A stretch of DNA of 64,000 nt from Roseinatronobacter domitianus (GCF_023336755.1 NZ_JALZWP010000002.1:310001-374000), one strand, 5' to 3'. Counted from the stretch's first letter, positions 20,200-29,432 are shown. Numbers and translations are program-made. The notes: generated from the letters alone by a model not told the origin.

Positions 20200-20793
20200 A
20201 TGTCGCGCAAAAAGCGCCCTGCGCTCAGCCCGGAAGACCGCGAATTATGGGCGCGGGTCGTGCAAAGCGCCCGCCCCCTGAAAACCGATCTTGCCCATAT
20301 TTTCGACACCCCGCCCGAAGCGCCCGCAGCCCCTGTGCCACCAAAGCCTGCGTCGTCATCGCGCGTTTTGCGGCCGCAGGGTAGCAATCCCGGCCCCCAG
20401 CATGTTTTGGCACAACCGCTATCCGAAGCGTTGGCAGAAGCCCCTGTGGCGATGGACAAGCGCCGTTTCCAGCGTATGTCGCGCGGCAAGTTGCAGCCAG
20501 AAGCACGGATTGACCTGCATGGCATGACGCTGGCGCAGGCGCATGGCGCATTGAACGGGTTTATCTTACGCGCGCAAGCCGAAGGGTTGCGGCTGGTGTT
20601 GGTGATTACTGGCAAAGGGCGGCAGGTCGAGGATGACGGCCCCATCCCTCGGCGGCGCGGCGCTTTGAAACATGACGTGCCGCAATGGTTACGCATGGCC
20701 CCGCTGGTGGGTGCGGTGCTGGAGTTGCGTGAAGCCCATGCCAGACATGGTGGGTCGGGGGCGTATTATGTCTATCTGCGTCGGATGCGTTAA
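20200..20793 (+). CDS. Smr domain protein
   Basis: 197 residues with GGAGG ahead of the ATG. The N-terminal half is Pro-rich and low complexity. The C-terminal half is a Smr (small MutS-related) domain: DLHGMTLAQAHGAL at ~108-121 contains the DxHG motif, LVLVITGKG is the TGxG motif, and it ends GSGAYYVYLRR. Smr domains are nicking endonucleases, but the role of the stand-alone bacterial proteins is unclear. It follows the Tim44-like gene by ~20 bp. Confidence 0.88.
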   Translation: MSRKKRPALSPEDRELWARVVQSARPLKTDLAHIFDTPPEAPAAPVPPKPASSSRVLRPQGSNPGPQHVLAQPLSEALAEAPVAMDKRRFQRMSRGKLQPEARIDLHGMTLAQAHGALNGFILRAQAEGLRLVLVITGKGRQVEDDGPIPRRRGALKHDVPQWLRMAPLVGAVLELREAHARHGGSGAYYVYLRRMR

Positions 20794-20852
20794 GCGGGCC
20801 GGGACGCGCGCCCGTGGCGCCCACCCACCCACCCGCGCACGGGCGCGCGTTT

Positions 20853-20914
20853 GGGGGCTTTGCCCCCGCGTGGCTTTGCCACGCTCCCCCAGGATATTTG
20901 TGCAAGGATGAAGG
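20853..20914 (+). repeat. Intergenic hairpin repeat, copy 1
   Basis: GGGGGCTTTGCCCCC hairpin, then a second hairpin (GCGTGGC-TTT-GCCACGC), then a conserved tail TCCCCCAGGATATT...TGCAAGGATGAAGG. The same three-part layout recurs at 26422-26487 and, inverted, at 23728-23781. It lies between the Smr gene and tgt. The whole 20794-20965 gap is otherwise non-coding. Confidence 0.85.
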
Positions 20915-20965
20915 GCGCGTGCTTTCGCTTGGCAAAGCCTTGGTTTTGCGGCAAAGCGTGGCGAC

Positions 20966-22090
20966 ATGAGATTTGCATTCCAGATAGAGACACGGGACGG
21001 TCGCGCGCGGCAAGGTCGGATTGACACGCCGCGCGGCGAAATCCGCACGCCGGCCTTCATGCCCGTGGGCACCGCCGCGACCGTAAAGGGCATGTTGCCC
21101 GAGCAGGTGCGCGAAACCGGCGCGGATATTCTGCTGGGCAATACCTACCACCTGATGCTGCGCCCCAGTGCCGAGCGGATTGCCGATCTGGGCGGGTTGC
21201 ACAAGTTCATGAATTGGGACCGGCCCATTCTGACGGATTCGGGCGGGTTTCAGGTCATGAGCCTGGCCAATCTGCGCAAGCTGACGGAAGAAGGTGTGCG
21301 TTTTGCCAGCCATGTGGACGGGTCGCGCCATATGCTGACGCCGGAACGCTCGATGGAGATTCAGCGCCTTCTGGGGTCTGATATTGTGATGGCATTCGAT
21401 GAATGCACGCCCTTTCCTGCGGATGAAGCGGTGGCGCGCGCCTCTATGGAACTGTCGATGCGGTGGGCGGCCCGTTCGCGCGAGGCTTTTGGTGATCGGC
21501 CCGGATATGCGCTGTTCGGGATTCAGCAAGGGTCTGTCTACAAGGACATGCGCGCCGAAAGTGCCGAGGCGCTGCGTGGTATCGGCTTCGATGGCTATGC
21601 AATCGGCGGGTTGGCTGTTGGTGAGGGGCAGGAACTGATGTTCGACGTGCTGGATTATGCCCCCGGCCAACTGCCTGAAGACAAGCCACGCTATCTGATG
21701 GGTGTGGGCAAGCCTGATGATATTGTCGGTGCGGTGCAGCGCGGGGTCGATATGTTCGATTGTGTGCTGCCCACGCGCTCTGGTCGGACGGGACAGGCCT
21801 GGACCGCCCGCGGGTCGGTGAACCTGCGCAACGCCCGCCACCGCGATGACCCGCGACCGCTGGAAGCGGGCTGCGATTGCCCGGCCTGCACCAAGTATAG
21901 CCGCGCCTATCTGCATCATGTTGTCCGGTTGGATGAAATGATCGCAGGAATGCTGCTGACATGGCATAACCTGCGTTATTATCAACGCCTGATGGCGGGG
22001 CTGCGCGCGGCGATTGCCGACCAGCGACTGGACGTTTTCGTGGCAGAGTTCCACGAATTGCGCGCCCAAGGCGATATAGACCCGATATAG
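20966..22090 (+). CDS. tgt: Queuine tRNA-ribosyltransferase
   Basis: Exchanges G34 for preQ1 in tRNAs with GUN anticodons. It is 374 residues, the standard bacterial length. Visible are [26 protein letters not shown] with the catalytic Asp, [12 protein letters not shown], the nucleophile region [13 protein letters not shown] and the zinc site [16 protein letters not shown] (three Cys, one His). It begins about 50 bp after a repeat element and is followed closely by psd. Confidence 0.97.
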   Translation: MRFAFQIETRDGRARQGRIDTPRGEIRTPAFMPVGTAATVKGMLPEQVRETGADILLGNTYHLMLRPSAERIADLGGLHKFMNWDRPILTDSGGFQVMSLANLRKLTEEGVRFASHVDGSRHMLTPERSMEIQRLLGSDIVMAFDECTPFPADEAVARASMELSMRWAARSREAFGDRPGYALFGIQQGSVYKDMRAESAEALRGIGFDGYAIGGLAVGEGQELMFDVLDYAPGQLPEDKPRYLMGVGKPDDIVGAVQRGVDMFDCVLPTRSGRTGQAWTARGSVNLRNARHRDDPRPLEAGCDCPACTKYSRAYLHHVVRLDEMIAGMLLTWHNLRYYQRLMAGLRAAIADQRLDVFVAEFHELRAQGDIDPI

Positions 22091-22102
22091 GAAAGGCCCG
22101 AC

Positions 22103-22801
22103 ATGGCTGCCGATATGCTCTCGACAATCGTTAAACCTATCCACCGCGAGGGGCATAAGTTCCTGGCGATCTTCGGCGTTGTTACGGTTGCGCTGTTCCT
22201 GCTGTGGGAGCCTTTAGGCTGGATCGGCCTGGGTCTGACGGTTTGGTGTTACTACTTTTTCCGCGACCCGGACCGCCAGACGCCTTTGCGCGAAGGGCTG
22301 CTTGTCAGCCCCGCCGATGGGGTGATTTCGCTGATCGAACCCGCCGTCCCGCCGGCAGAGCTGGAGATGGGCGACCAACCCCTGACCCGTGTGTCGGTGT
22401 TCATGAATGTATTCGACTGCCATGTGAACCGCGTGCCCATCGCAGGGCGTATTACCAAGATCGCCTATCGACCGGGCAAGTTCCTGAACGCGTCGCTGGA
22501 CAAGGCTTCTGTTGATAATGAACGCAACGGCCTGGCCGTGGAAATGGCCGATGGTCGCATGATTGGCGTGGTGCAGATTGCCGGGCTCGTGGCGCGGCGC
22601 ATTCTGTGCGAGGTCTCCGAAGGTCAAGACATGCAGACGGGTGAGCGTTTCGGGATGATTCGCTTCGGCTCGCGCGTGGATGTCTACCTGCCCAACGGGG
22701 TGGAGCCGCTGGTGGCGCTGGGCCAGACCATGATTTCGGCGGAAACCGTGATCGCGGACCTGACCAGCGCGGAACCGCGCCGCATGGCGGGCGCGCGCTG
22801 A
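22103..22801 (+). CDS. psd: Phosphatidylserine decarboxylase proenzyme
   Basis: Makes phosphatidylethanolamine from phosphatidylserine at the inner membrane. It is 232 residues, the short class typical of alphaproteobacteria. Two N-terminal hydrophobic segments are followed by the catalytic domain with SPADGVI (69-75), [12 protein letters not shown] (99-110) and the self-cleavage site GS at residues 189-190 ([13 protein letters not shown]), which generates the pyruvoyl group. The last base overlaps the pssA start, so the two lipid genes are coupled. Confidence 0.96.
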   Translation: MAADMLSTIVKPIHREGHKFLAIFGVVTVALFLLWEPLGWIGLGLTVWCYYFFRDPDRQTPLREGLLVSPADGVISLIEPAVPPAELEMGDQPLTRVSVFMNVFDCHVNRVPIAGRITKIAYRPGKFLNASLDKASVDNERNGLAVEMADGRMIGVVQIAGLVARRILCEVSEGQDMQTGERFGMIRFGSRVDVYLPNGVEPLVALGQTMISAETVIADLTSAEPRRMAGAR

Positions 22802-23529
22802 TGCAACGCGACAGCCTTTCGCTTGTGCAGCTTGTGCCCAATGTGGTCACGATTCTGGGCATGTGCGCGGGGCTGAGCGCGATTCGCTACACATTCGCCG
22901 AACGCTATGAGCTTGCGGCGGCCCTTATCATCGTTGCGGCCATTCTGGACGGGCTCGACGGCCTTTTGGCGCGCAAACTGAACGCCGCCACGAGTTTCGG
23001 CGCGGAACTCGACAGTTTCTCGGATTTCGTCAGTTTTGGTGTCGCGCCGGGTATTCTCGTTTATGCCTATGCGCTCAACGGGATGGCAGCGGGCTTCGGC
23101 TGGGTCTTTGTTCTGATCTTCGCTGTCTGTGGCTGTCTGCGGCTGGCGCGCTTCAACCTGTCGCGAAGCGCCACGGATGGCGGGATGATCCGTCATTTTG
23201 TTGGTGTGCCAGCACCCGCCGGGGCAATGTTGGGCTTGCTGCCGGTCTATCTTGGGCTGGCCGGGTGGATAGACCCGTCAGCAATTCCGGTGCCGGTTGC
23301 GCTTTACCTTGGTGGCATAGGCTTGCTCATGATATCGCGCTTGCCCACGCCATCGCTGAAAGCGATCCGCATCGCGCGCAAACATGCGATATGGGTGTTG
23401 GTTGGCGCCAGCGCCTTTGTTGGGCTTTTATTCCTGCAAACATGGGCCACTCTGGTAATTACAGACCTTGTCTATCTTACCGTTTTGGCTGTGCTAAGCC
23501 TGCGTCGCCACGCCCCGCGCAAAAGCTGA
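22801..23529 (+). CDS. pssA: CDP-diacylglycerol-serine O-phosphatidyltransferase
   Basis: Integral membrane enzyme that forms phosphatidylserine, the substrate of the preceding psd product. It is 242 residues with multiple hydrophobic helices. It has the CDP-alcohol phosphotransferase signature D50-G51-x(5)-A57-R58-x(8)-G67-x(3)-D71-x(3)-D75. The C-terminus ends in an Arg/His-rich cytosolic tail. Its stop is 70 bp upstream of the tRNA-Asp gene. Confidence 0.95.
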   Translation: MQRDSLSLVQLVPNVVTILGMCAGLSAIRYTFAERYELAAALIIVAAILDGLDGLLARKLNAATSFGAELDSFSDFVSFGVAPGILVYAYALNGMAAGFGWVFVLIFAVCGCLRLARFNLSRSATDGGMIRHFVGVPAPAGAMLGLLPVYLGLAGWIDPSAIPVPVALYLGGIGLLMISRLPTPSLKAIRIARKHAIWVLVGASAFVGLLFLQTWATLVITDLVYLTVLAVLSLRRHAPRKS

Positions 23530-23598
23530 TATTCCGGAAAAAACCCGTGGCTTTACGCTTGACGCCGCGCGCTGCATTGCGTAATTGCCCTCTATCGC

Positions 23599-23675
23599 GC
23601 GGTTGTAGCTCAGTTGGTTAGAGTACCGGCCTGTCACGCCGGGGGTCGCGGGTTCGAGCCCCGTCAACCGCGCCA
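23599..23675 (+). tRNA. tRNA-Asp (GTC)
   Basis: 77-nt cloverleaf including an encoded CCA. The acceptor stem GCGGTTG pairs with CAACCGC and the discriminator is G. The D arm is AGCTCAGTTGGTTAGAG, the anticodon loop CTGTCAC gives anticodon GTC, and the T arm contains GGTTCGAGCC. It is followed by a T-rich hairpin terminator. Confidence 0.97.
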
Positions 23676-23681
23676 CTTTTC

Positions 23682-23713
23682 AAAACCCCTCGCCCTATGG
23701 GCCGGGGGTTTTT
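23682..23713 (+). terminator. Rho-independent terminator after tRNA-Asp
   Basis: AAAACCCC pairs with GGGGTTTT around an inner CCC/GGG stem and ends in five T. It lies seven bases past the tRNA CCA end, the expected place for tRNA transcript termination. Confidence 0.85.
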
Positions 23714-23727
23714 CTATATATTCATTG

Positions 23728-23781
23728 TTGCAAAAATATCCTTGGGGAGTCGCGCGGTAGCGCGGCGGGGGCAAAGCCCCC
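23728..23781 (-). repeat. Intergenic hairpin repeat, copy 3 (inverted)
   Basis: Read on the minus strand this is GGGGGCTTTGCCCCC, a CG-rich second hairpin (CGCGC-TACC-GCGCG), then GACTCCCC-AAGGATATTTTTGCAA. It matches the copies at 20853 and 26422 in order and spacing, with a different but still paired second hairpin. It lies between tRNA-Asp and the ABC1-family kinase gene. Confidence 0.82.
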
Positions 23782-23857
23782 TGAACACATAGCATTGCGC
23801 AGCGCAATTTGGTCAGGGACGCTCGACATCTGGACGGGCTGCGCCATCTTGCTGAAC

Positions 23858-25156
23858 ATGGAAAACCGCGCTCGATCTGTCCCGGCCTCTGCCTTTGCCC
23901 GCGGCTTGCGGGTGAGTGGCATGGCCACGGGCATGGCAGGGGCCACATTTGGTGCTTTGGCAGGTCAACTCATTCGTGGGCAAGGTGCAGATCTTGGCCG
24001 CGCGGCGCTGACCCCTGCGAATGCCCTCCGCGTGGCGGGCGGTCTGTCAGCGCTGCGCGGGGCGGCAATGAAGCTGGGGCAGATGCTCTCAATGGATAGC
24101 GGTTTGGCATTGCCTGCGGAATTCAGCGCACCGCTCGCCCAGCTTCAGGCGAACGCACCCGCAATGCCGCCTGCGCAGCTAAAGAAAGTTCTGACACAGG
24201 CTTGGGGCGCAGACTGGCCTAGACGGTTTCGCCGTTTCGATGTGCGGCCCTTGGCGGCCGCGTCGATCGGGCAGGTGCACCGCGCGGTCACGCAGGATGG
24301 GCGTGATCTGGCGATCAAAGTGCAGTTTCCGGGCATCGCGCGCAGCATTGACAGCGATATCGCAACCTTGGGGCGGCTTATGCGTTTGCCCGGTGTTCTG
24401 CCGCGTGATGTTGACATCACGCCTTTTCTAGCCGCCGCTCGCGCGCAATTGCATGACGAAGCGGATTACGCCCGAGAGGCCCGCGCGTTGGCGCATTTTC
24501 GGCAGGCGCTGGGCTATGATTTTATCGTTCCAAAGGTCTGGGACGACCTGACGACGCCGCAGGTTTTGGCGATGGATTTCGTCGAAAGCCAGCCGATTGA
24601 CTCGCTGGTCGCGCAGCCGCAAGCGACCCGCGATGCGGCGATGGAGCAGTTGACAGCACTTACCCTGCGCGAGCTGTTCGAATTGGGGCAGATGCAGACC
24701 GACCCGAATTTTGCCAATTACCGGCTGGCCCCGGATGGACGGATCGTGTTGCTGGATTTTGGCGCGACGCGGGACGTTGCTTTAGAAGATGCGCAGAATT
24801 ACCGCGCTTTGCTGCGCGCCATCCTTGCGGAAAACCGCGACAGCATGGCCGACCTTATGGCACAGATCGGCTATTTCCGCGGCGATGTGCCGCCTGACCG
24901 GCGGGCGCTGATTCTTGATCTGGCCGAAAAAGCCAGCGCGCCGTTGCGACAGCAAGCGCCCTATGATTTCGGCAACGCAACGCTGGTCGAGGATATCTTG
25001 CGCGAAGGGCAAGAGCTGGGCCAAGCGCGCGATTTCTGGCATGTCCCCCCGGCAGAGATGTTGTTTTTGCACCGCAAGATCGCGGGCATGTATCTGTTGG
25101 GTCAGCGGCTGCGTGCGCGGGTAGCGTTGCGGCCCTTGCTGGAACCCTATGCCTAA
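23858..25156 (+). CDS. ABC1/UbiB-family atypical kinase
   Basis: 432 residues from the ATG at 23858 (MENRARSVP). The ABC1/ADCK/UbiB family are atypical kinases/ATPases, mostly linked to ubiquinone or lipid metabolism. Features: the family KxGQ motif (MKLGQMLSM, ~70), AAASIGQVHRA (the Ala-rich replacement of the P-loop), AIKVQFPG with the ATP lysine, the metal-binding VLLDFGATR (DFG) and an N-terminal Gly/Ala-rich, possibly membrane-associating segment. The shorter length and sequence resemble the ADCK3/Coq8-like branch (AbcK). It is convergent with arsJ, overlapping at the stops. Confidence 0.85.
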   Translation: MENRARSVPASAFARGLRVSGMATGMAGATFGALAGQLIRGQGADLGRAALTPANALRVAGGLSALRGAAMKLGQMLSMDSGLALPAEFSAPLAQLQANAPAMPPAQLKKVLTQAWGADWPRRFRRFDVRPLAAASIGQVHRAVTQDGRDLAIKVQFPGIARSIDSDIATLGRLMRLPGVLPRDVDITPFLAAARAQLHDEADYAREARALAHFRQALGYDFIVPKVWDDLTTPQVLAMDFVESQPIDSLVAQPQATRDAAMEQLTALTLRELFELGQMQTDPNFANYRLAPDGRIVLLDFGATRDVALEDAQNYRALLRAILAENRDSMADLMAQIGYFRGDVPPDRRALILDLAEKASAPLRQQAPYDFGNATLVEDILREGQELGQARDFWHVPPAEMLFLHRKIAGMYLLGQRLRARVALRPLLEPYA

Positions 25157-26394
25157 GCCAATCGCCGTGCGGCCAGCCAGCTTGCCAGCGCCATGACCCC
25201 GGCGGTCGCCAGACACAGCGCCAGCCCGCCCAACTGGTAACTTGCGCCCGACAGGAAGGTGCCGACCAACCGCCCGCTGGCATTTGCCATGTAGTAGAAC
25301 CCGACATCGCGGGTGATTCGCTCTGCGGCGCCAAAGGCCAGGATCAGGTAAGAGTGCACCGAGGAATTAACGGCAAAGACAAAACCGAACAGAAAAAGCC
25401 CCGCGACAAGGGTGGCAGTCAGCCACGGCGCAGGAGCGCCCGCCAACCATACCGCAAGCGCCAGCGCAAAGGGGATGGGCACCAATAGGCCGGCCCAGAA
25501 GATCGCTTTGGCGGTGATCGCCGCTTCGGATTGCGCTGCGCCGCCCAGCAGGCGGGGCGCGAAGGCCTGCACCGCGCCATAGCCGATGATCCAGAGTGCC
25601 ATGAAGCCGCCGACGAGGAAGAATGCCTCGCGCCGTCCGTCCGCTGTGCCGTCGGAGAGCACCGCCTGAAAATAGATCGGGATGCCGACGACGAACCACA
25701 CATCGCGCGCGCCGAAGAGGAACATGCGTGCCAGCGATAGCTTGTTCACGCGCGGGTCGGATGAGCGCCAGCCTGACCAACCCTCGGCGGATTTCATTCG
25801 CCCCGGCAAGCCCGCAGGCAGGAACAGGATAATCGCGACCAAAATGACTGCCAGCACCGCGGCCATGGCCCAGACCGCAGCCTGGAACCCTGCCAGCGCC
25901 AAAAGCGCCGCGCCAAGGAAGAAGCCAAGCCCCTTGACCGCGTTTTTCGACCCGGTCAGCGCCGCAACCCAACGAAACAGGCCGTTATTTTCGGATGGTG
26001 CCAGCAGCTTGACCGCTGATTTCGAGGACATCTTGGACAGGTCTTTCGCCACGCCCGACGCGCCCTGCACCAGCATCACGAAGATGACCGAGAGCGTAAT
26101 TGTCCAGTTCGGGTCAAGCTGCGCCAAGGCGGCCAAAGCCACGATCTGCAAGCCTAGCCCCGCGTAAAGCGTTGCCGCCAGTCCGAAGCGCGCGGCAAGC
26201 CAGCCCGCCGCAAGGTTGGTGACGATCCCGGCGACCTCGTAGAGCAGGAACAGCCATGCCAGTTGCACCGGCGAGAAGCCGAGCGCGTTGAAATGCAACA
26301 GCACCAACATGCGCAAGGCGCCATCTGACAGCATGAACGCCCAATAGGCCGCCGTGACGGCAGCATAGGCGCGGAGTGGGTTCACGGTGGTCAT
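25153..26394 (-). CDS. arsJ: Organoarsenical efflux MFS transporter ArsJ
   Basis: 413-residue major-facilitator protein with about 11-12 hydrophobic helices. I recognise the ArsJ pattern: YAAVTAAYWAFMLSDGALRMLVLLHFN at the start, LVQGASGVAKDLSKMSSKSAVK after the fourth helix, and SKNAVKGLGFFLG. ArsJ exports 1-arseno-3-phosphoglycerate formed by a partner GAPDH. Here that GAPDH and an ArsR-ArsC fusion lie directly upstream on the same strand, which makes the call strong. A repeat element occupies the 93-bp gap to the GAPDH gene. Confidence 0.92.
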   Translation of the reverse strand: MTTVNPLRAYAAVTAAYWAFMLSDGALRMLVLLHFNALGFSPVQLAWLFLLYEVAGIVTNLAAGWLAARFGLAATLYAGLGLQIVALAALAQLDPNWTITLSVIFVMLVQGASGVAKDLSKMSSKSAVKLLAPSENNGLFRWVAALTGSKNAVKGLGFFLGAALLALAGFQAAVWAMAAVLAVILVAIILFLPAGLPGRMKSAEGWSGWRSSDPRVNKLSLARMFLFGARDVWFVVGIPIYFQAVLSDGTADGRREAFFLVGGFMALWIIGYGAVQAFAPRLLGGAAQSEAAITAKAIFWAGLLVPIPFALALAVWLAGAPAPWLTATLVAGLFLFGFVFAVNSSVHSYLILAFGAAERITRDVGFYYMANASGRLVGTFLSGASYQLGGLALCLATAGVMALASWLAARRLA

Positions 26395-26421
26395 CGGGGC
26401 GCACCTTTGGCCAGCGGGGCA

Positions 26422-26487
26422 GGGGGCTTTGCCCCCGTCGCGGCTGTGCCGCGACTCCCCCAGGATATTTTTGCAAGGATGAAGGGG
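26422..26487 (+). repeat. Intergenic hairpin repeat, copy 2
   Basis: GGGGGCTTTGCCCCC, then GTCGCGGC-TGT-GCCGCGAC, then TCCCCCAGGATATTTTTGCAAGGATGAAGGGG. It is the best preserved of the three long copies and sits between the gapdh and arsJ genes of the arsenate operon, on the strand opposite to transcription. Confidence 0.86.
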
Positions 26488-27498
26488 TCAGAGGCTTTGG
26501 GCCACCATGCGGGTGATGTCTGCAAGACGGCAGGCATAGCCCCATTCGTTGTCATACCACGCGTAGAGCTTTAGCTGCGTGCCGCCCGTGACCATGGTTG
26601 AGGCCGCGTCGATGATCGATGAGCGCGGGTCGTTAAGGTAGTCGGAGGAGACGAGCGGGCGCTCTTCATACCCCAAGATGCCGTGGAGCGGGCCATCGGC
26701 GGCGGCTTTGAGAAGGCGGTTCACATCTTCGACCGTGGTGGGGCGCTCGACCTCGAACACACAATCGGTGAGCGAGGCGTTGAGAAGCGGCACGCGCACG
26801 GCATGGCCGTTCAGCCGCCCTTCCAGTTCGGGGTAGATGAGCGTGATCGCAGTCGCGCTGCCGGTGGTTGTTGGGATGAGGTTGGTCAGCGCCGAGCGCG
26901 CGCGACGCATGTCCTTGGCGGGGCGGTCCACCATGGTTTGTGTGTTTGTCACATCGTGAATGGTGGTGATGGAGCCATGTTTGATGCCAAGGTTTTCGTG
27001 GATGACCTTGACCACCGGGGCCAGGCAATTTGTGGTGCAACTGGCGGCAGTGATGATGCGGTGTTGCGCAGGATCATAGAGGTGATGGTTCACGCCATAG
27101 ACAAGGTTTAGCGCGCCGCCATCCTTGACCGGGGCGCTGACGACGACCTTTTTGACGCCTGCCGCGAAATAGGGGGCAAGCTTGGCGTCGGTCTTGAAGA
27201 CGCCGGTGCAGTCGATGACCAGATCGACACCCAGTTCGGCAAGGGGCAGGGCGTCTATGGTTTTCTCATGCGTGAGGCGGATGGTGCGGTCGCCCAAGGT
27301 CAGGCTGTCCGCGCTGTGGCTGACCGGGGTGGGCCAGCGGCCATGCACGCTGTCAAACTCCATCAGCAGCGCGTGTTGTTCCGCGTCGCCCACGGGATCA
27401 TTCAGCAATACGATCTGGCCGCCTGCGCCGGTGTCGATAAGGTCGCGCAGGGCAAGTTTTCCGATACGGCCAAGGCCGTTCAGGGCAATGCGGGTCAT
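26488..27498 (-). CDS. ArsJ-associated glyceraldehyde-3-phosphate dehydrogenase
   Basis: 336 residues, a complete GAPDH: NAD-binding [14 protein letters not shown] at the N-terminus, catalytic C154 in [10 protein letters not shown]181 in TTIHD, and [11 protein letters not shown] near the C-terminus. In arsJ operons this enzyme uses arsenate in place of phosphate to make 1-arseno-3-phosphoglycerate, which ArsJ then expels. Its ATG overlaps the stop of the ArsR-ArsC gene by four bases, so it belongs to the arsenic operon rather than to glycolysis. Whether it also serves glycolysis cannot be told. Confidence 0.93.
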   Translation of the reverse strand: MTRIALNGLGRIGKLALRDLIDTGAGGQIVLLNDPVGDAEQHALLMEFDSVHGRWPTPVSHSADSLTLGDRTIRLTHEKTIDALPLAELGVDLVIDCTGVFKTDAKLAPYFAAGVKKVVVSAPVKDGGALNLVYGVNHHLYDPAQHRIITAASCTTNCLAPVVKVIHENLGIKHGSITTIHDVTNTQTMVDRPAKDMRRARSALTNLIPTTTGSATAITLIYPELEGRLNGHAVRVPLLNASLTDCVFEVERPTTVEDVNRLLKAAADGPLHGILGYEERPLVSSDYLNDPRSSIIDAASTMVTGGTQLKLYAWYDNEWGYACRLADITRMVAQSL

Positions 27499-28331
27499 TG
27501 GGATTTATCCTTCAGGTCTGCTTGGGTGCCAATGGCATCGACGCGCGCTTGCAGTGACAGGCGCGACAGGCTTTCAAGCGGTAAGGCAACAAACGCTTCT
27601 ATGCGGCGGCGCAGGGCGCCATAGGTTTGGGCAAACACCAAAGCGCGTTCGGCATCGGTGCCGGTTGCCTTGACGGGGTCGGGCAGGCCCCAATGGCCGG
27701 TAATGGGTTGACCGGGCCATGGCGGGCAGTCTTCTGCGGCGGATGTGTCGCAGACGGTGAAGACGAAATCCATCATCGGCGCGTCGGCGGTCTGGAGTTC
27801 CGAAACATGTTTGGACCGCATCGTATCGGTGGCGTGCCCGTTCCGCACCAACACGTCCAGGGCGAAGGGGTTCAGCTGCGAATTGGGGTTCAGCCCGGCA
27901 GAGAAGGCGTTGAACCGGCCGTTGCCCAGATCGCGCATCAGCGCCTCGGCAAAGATGGAGCGGGCGGAATTGCCCGAGCAGATGAAGAGCACGTTGAAGG
28001 CGGTATCGGGCATGGGATCGGCCCTTTCGGCGGGAAAGAGGTCGGGTCGCGCACGACCAAGATCAAGGACAAGATACGAGACAAGCGCATGCGCGCTGGG
28101 CAGATTGACCGCATAGTAAAGCGAGCGACCGTCACGGCGCTGCGTGACAAGGCCACAGGTGGTCAGGTCGGACAGGTAATGCGAGAGCGTGTTGGGCCGC
28201 AGGTCCAGCGCCTGCGCGATCTCTGTGGGCCGGACGCCTTGCGGGGCAAAGCGCATGAGCAGCCGGAAAACCGACAGGCGACCTGTCTGGCCAAGGGTTG
28301 CGAAGGCTTGGGTTGCATCGGACTGTTCCAT
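27495..28331 (-). CDS. ArsR regulator fused to thioredoxin-type arsenate reductase (ArsC)
   Basis: 278 residues in two domains. Residues ~6-100 are an ArsR/SmtB winged helix ([29 protein letters not shown] is the helix-turn-helix). Residues ~112-260 are a low-molecular-weight phosphatase/ArsC domain with the P-loop CSGNSARS (C118), redox cysteines C194 and C202, and the general-acid loop GLPDP (D218). The three-cysteine set matches thioredoxin-coupled arsenate reductases. It is the first gene of the operon ahead of gapdh and arsJ, and a palindrome overlaps its start. The fusion would couple sensing and arsenate reduction in one protein. Confidence 0.9.
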   Translation of the reverse strand: MEQSDATQAFATLGQTGRLSVFRLLMRFAPQGVRPTEIAQALDLRPNTLSHYLSDLTTCGLVTQRRDGRSLYYAVNLPSAHALVSYLVLDLGRARPDLFPAERADPMPDTAFNVLFICSGNSARSIFAEALMRDLGNGRFNAFSAGLNPNSQLNPFALDVLVRNGHATDTMRSKHVSELQTADAPMMDFVFTVCDTSAAEDCPPWPGQPITGHWGLPDPVKATGTDAERALVFAQTYGALRRRIEAFVALPLESLSRLSLQARVDAIGTQADLKDKSQ

Positions 28332-28352
28332 AATTCTGGAATAATAGAATTA
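28331..28352. promoter_or_regulatory. Candidate ArsR operator
   Basis: TAATTCT-N8-AGAATTA, a perfect seven-base inverted repeat in an AT-rich stretch touching the start codon of the ArsR-ArsC gene. ArsR-family repressors commonly bind such AT-rich dyads over their own promoters. Autoregulation is inferred. Confidence 0.6.
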
Positions 28353-28398
28353 CTGCGGCAAGTCTAATGAATGTTTTATGACAGGCCCAAGGGCACGG

Positions 28399-29292
28399 TC
28401 AGGTCCCGTCGTCCCAGAGTTCGGGCTGCCACAGCGCGGGCGTTCCGCAGATGGCCGGGTCCGGGGCAGCGATGTCGCCTTTGCCTGCATAGGGGATTTG
28501 CCCAAGTATATGCTGCAATACCACCAGACGGGCTCGATACTTGTCTTCTGACCTGATGATCGTCCAAGGAGCGGCGGCGGTATGGCTGCGCTCGAATGTT
28601 TCGGCAATGGCATGGGTGTAACTGTCCCATTTGCCCAGCCCCTTTATGTCGATGCCCGATAGCTTCCAGTGTTTCATCGGGTCGCCCTCACGCGCAAGCA
28701 GGCGGCGCAGTTGCTCGGCGCGGCTGACATTGAGCCAGATCTTGATGACATGGATACCGTCTTGCACCAGCAGGTTCTCGAAGCCGGGAAGTTGGTCGAA
28801 AAACGCCGCGCGCTGTGCGGGTGTGCAAAAGCCGAACACGTGTTCGACGATGGCGCGGTTATACCAGCTTCGGTCAAACAGCACCATTTCACCGCCCGCG
28901 GGCAGGCGCGCGACATAACGTTGGAAATACCATTCGCGGGCTTCGCGGTCGGTCGGTTTGGGTAGGGCTTCGATCTTTAGAACGCGGTGGCTCATTACAT
29001 CGGCAATGCGGTTGATCGCGCCGCCCTTACCGGCGGTGTCGCGCCCCTCGAACACCACGACCACGCGCGCGCCGCTGGTGGTCAGCCAGTGTTGCAGCTT
29101 CATCAATTCCAGTTGCAGCGGCGTCAGGGCGTCTTTGTAATCGTCTTTGTCCATCCAGCGCGGATAGGGAAAATCACCTGCCAGGGTGTCGCGCTTGCGT
29201 GCTTCCTCGACAAGTTCCCGGACTACCGTAGGCGCTTGGTTTTCCAAGAAATCGCTGACCTGACCGGCCAAGGGCATGGGAATCTCGGACAT
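28399..29292 (-). CDS. ppk2: Polyphosphate kinase 2
   Basis: 297 residues from ATG 29292 (MSEIPMPLAG), behind AAAGG. PPK2 transfers phosphate between polyphosphate and nucleoside diphosphates. Walker A is FEGRDTAGKGGAI, followed by the LPKPTDREAREWYFQRY lid region and the Walker B segment GGEMVLFDRSWYNRA. The single-domain length fits class I. A longer frame upstream overlaps the tRNA-Gly gene and is not coding. It lies upstream of the arsenic operon on the same strand, 67 bp away, with no evidence of a functional link. Confidence 0.93.
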   Translation of the reverse strand: MSEIPMPLAGQVSDFLENQAPTVVRELVEEARKRDTLAGDFPYPRWMDKDDYKDALTPLQLELMKLQHWLTTSGARVVVVFEGRDTAGKGGAINRIADVMSHRVLKIEALPKPTDREAREWYFQRYVARLPAGGEMVLFDRSWYNRAIVEHVFGFCTPAQRAAFFDQLPGFENLLVQDGIHVIKIWLNVSRAEQLRRLLAREGDPMKHWKLSGIDIKGLGKWDSYTHAIAETFERSHTAAAPWTIIRSEDKYRARLVVLQHILGQIPYAGKGDIAAPDPAICGTPALWQPELWDDGT

Positions 29293-29358
29293 GGGCGCGC
29301 CTTTCATTTGCTTGGACACAAGCAAATGCCGAACAGGCGCAATTGGCAAGGGGGAGGG

Positions 29359-29432
29359 TGGAGCGGGCGACGGGAATCGAACCCGTATCATCAGCTTGGA
29401 AGGCTGAGGTCTTACCATTACACAACGCCCGC
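29359..29432 (-). tRNA. tRNA-Gly (TCC)
   Basis: 74-nt cloverleaf on the minus strand with an encoded CCA. The acceptor stem GCGGGCG pairs with CGCCCGC, and the discriminator is T. The anticodon loop CTTCCAA gives anticodon TCC, and the T arm contains GGTTCGATTCC. It lies between ahcY and ppk2. Confidence 0.96.
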
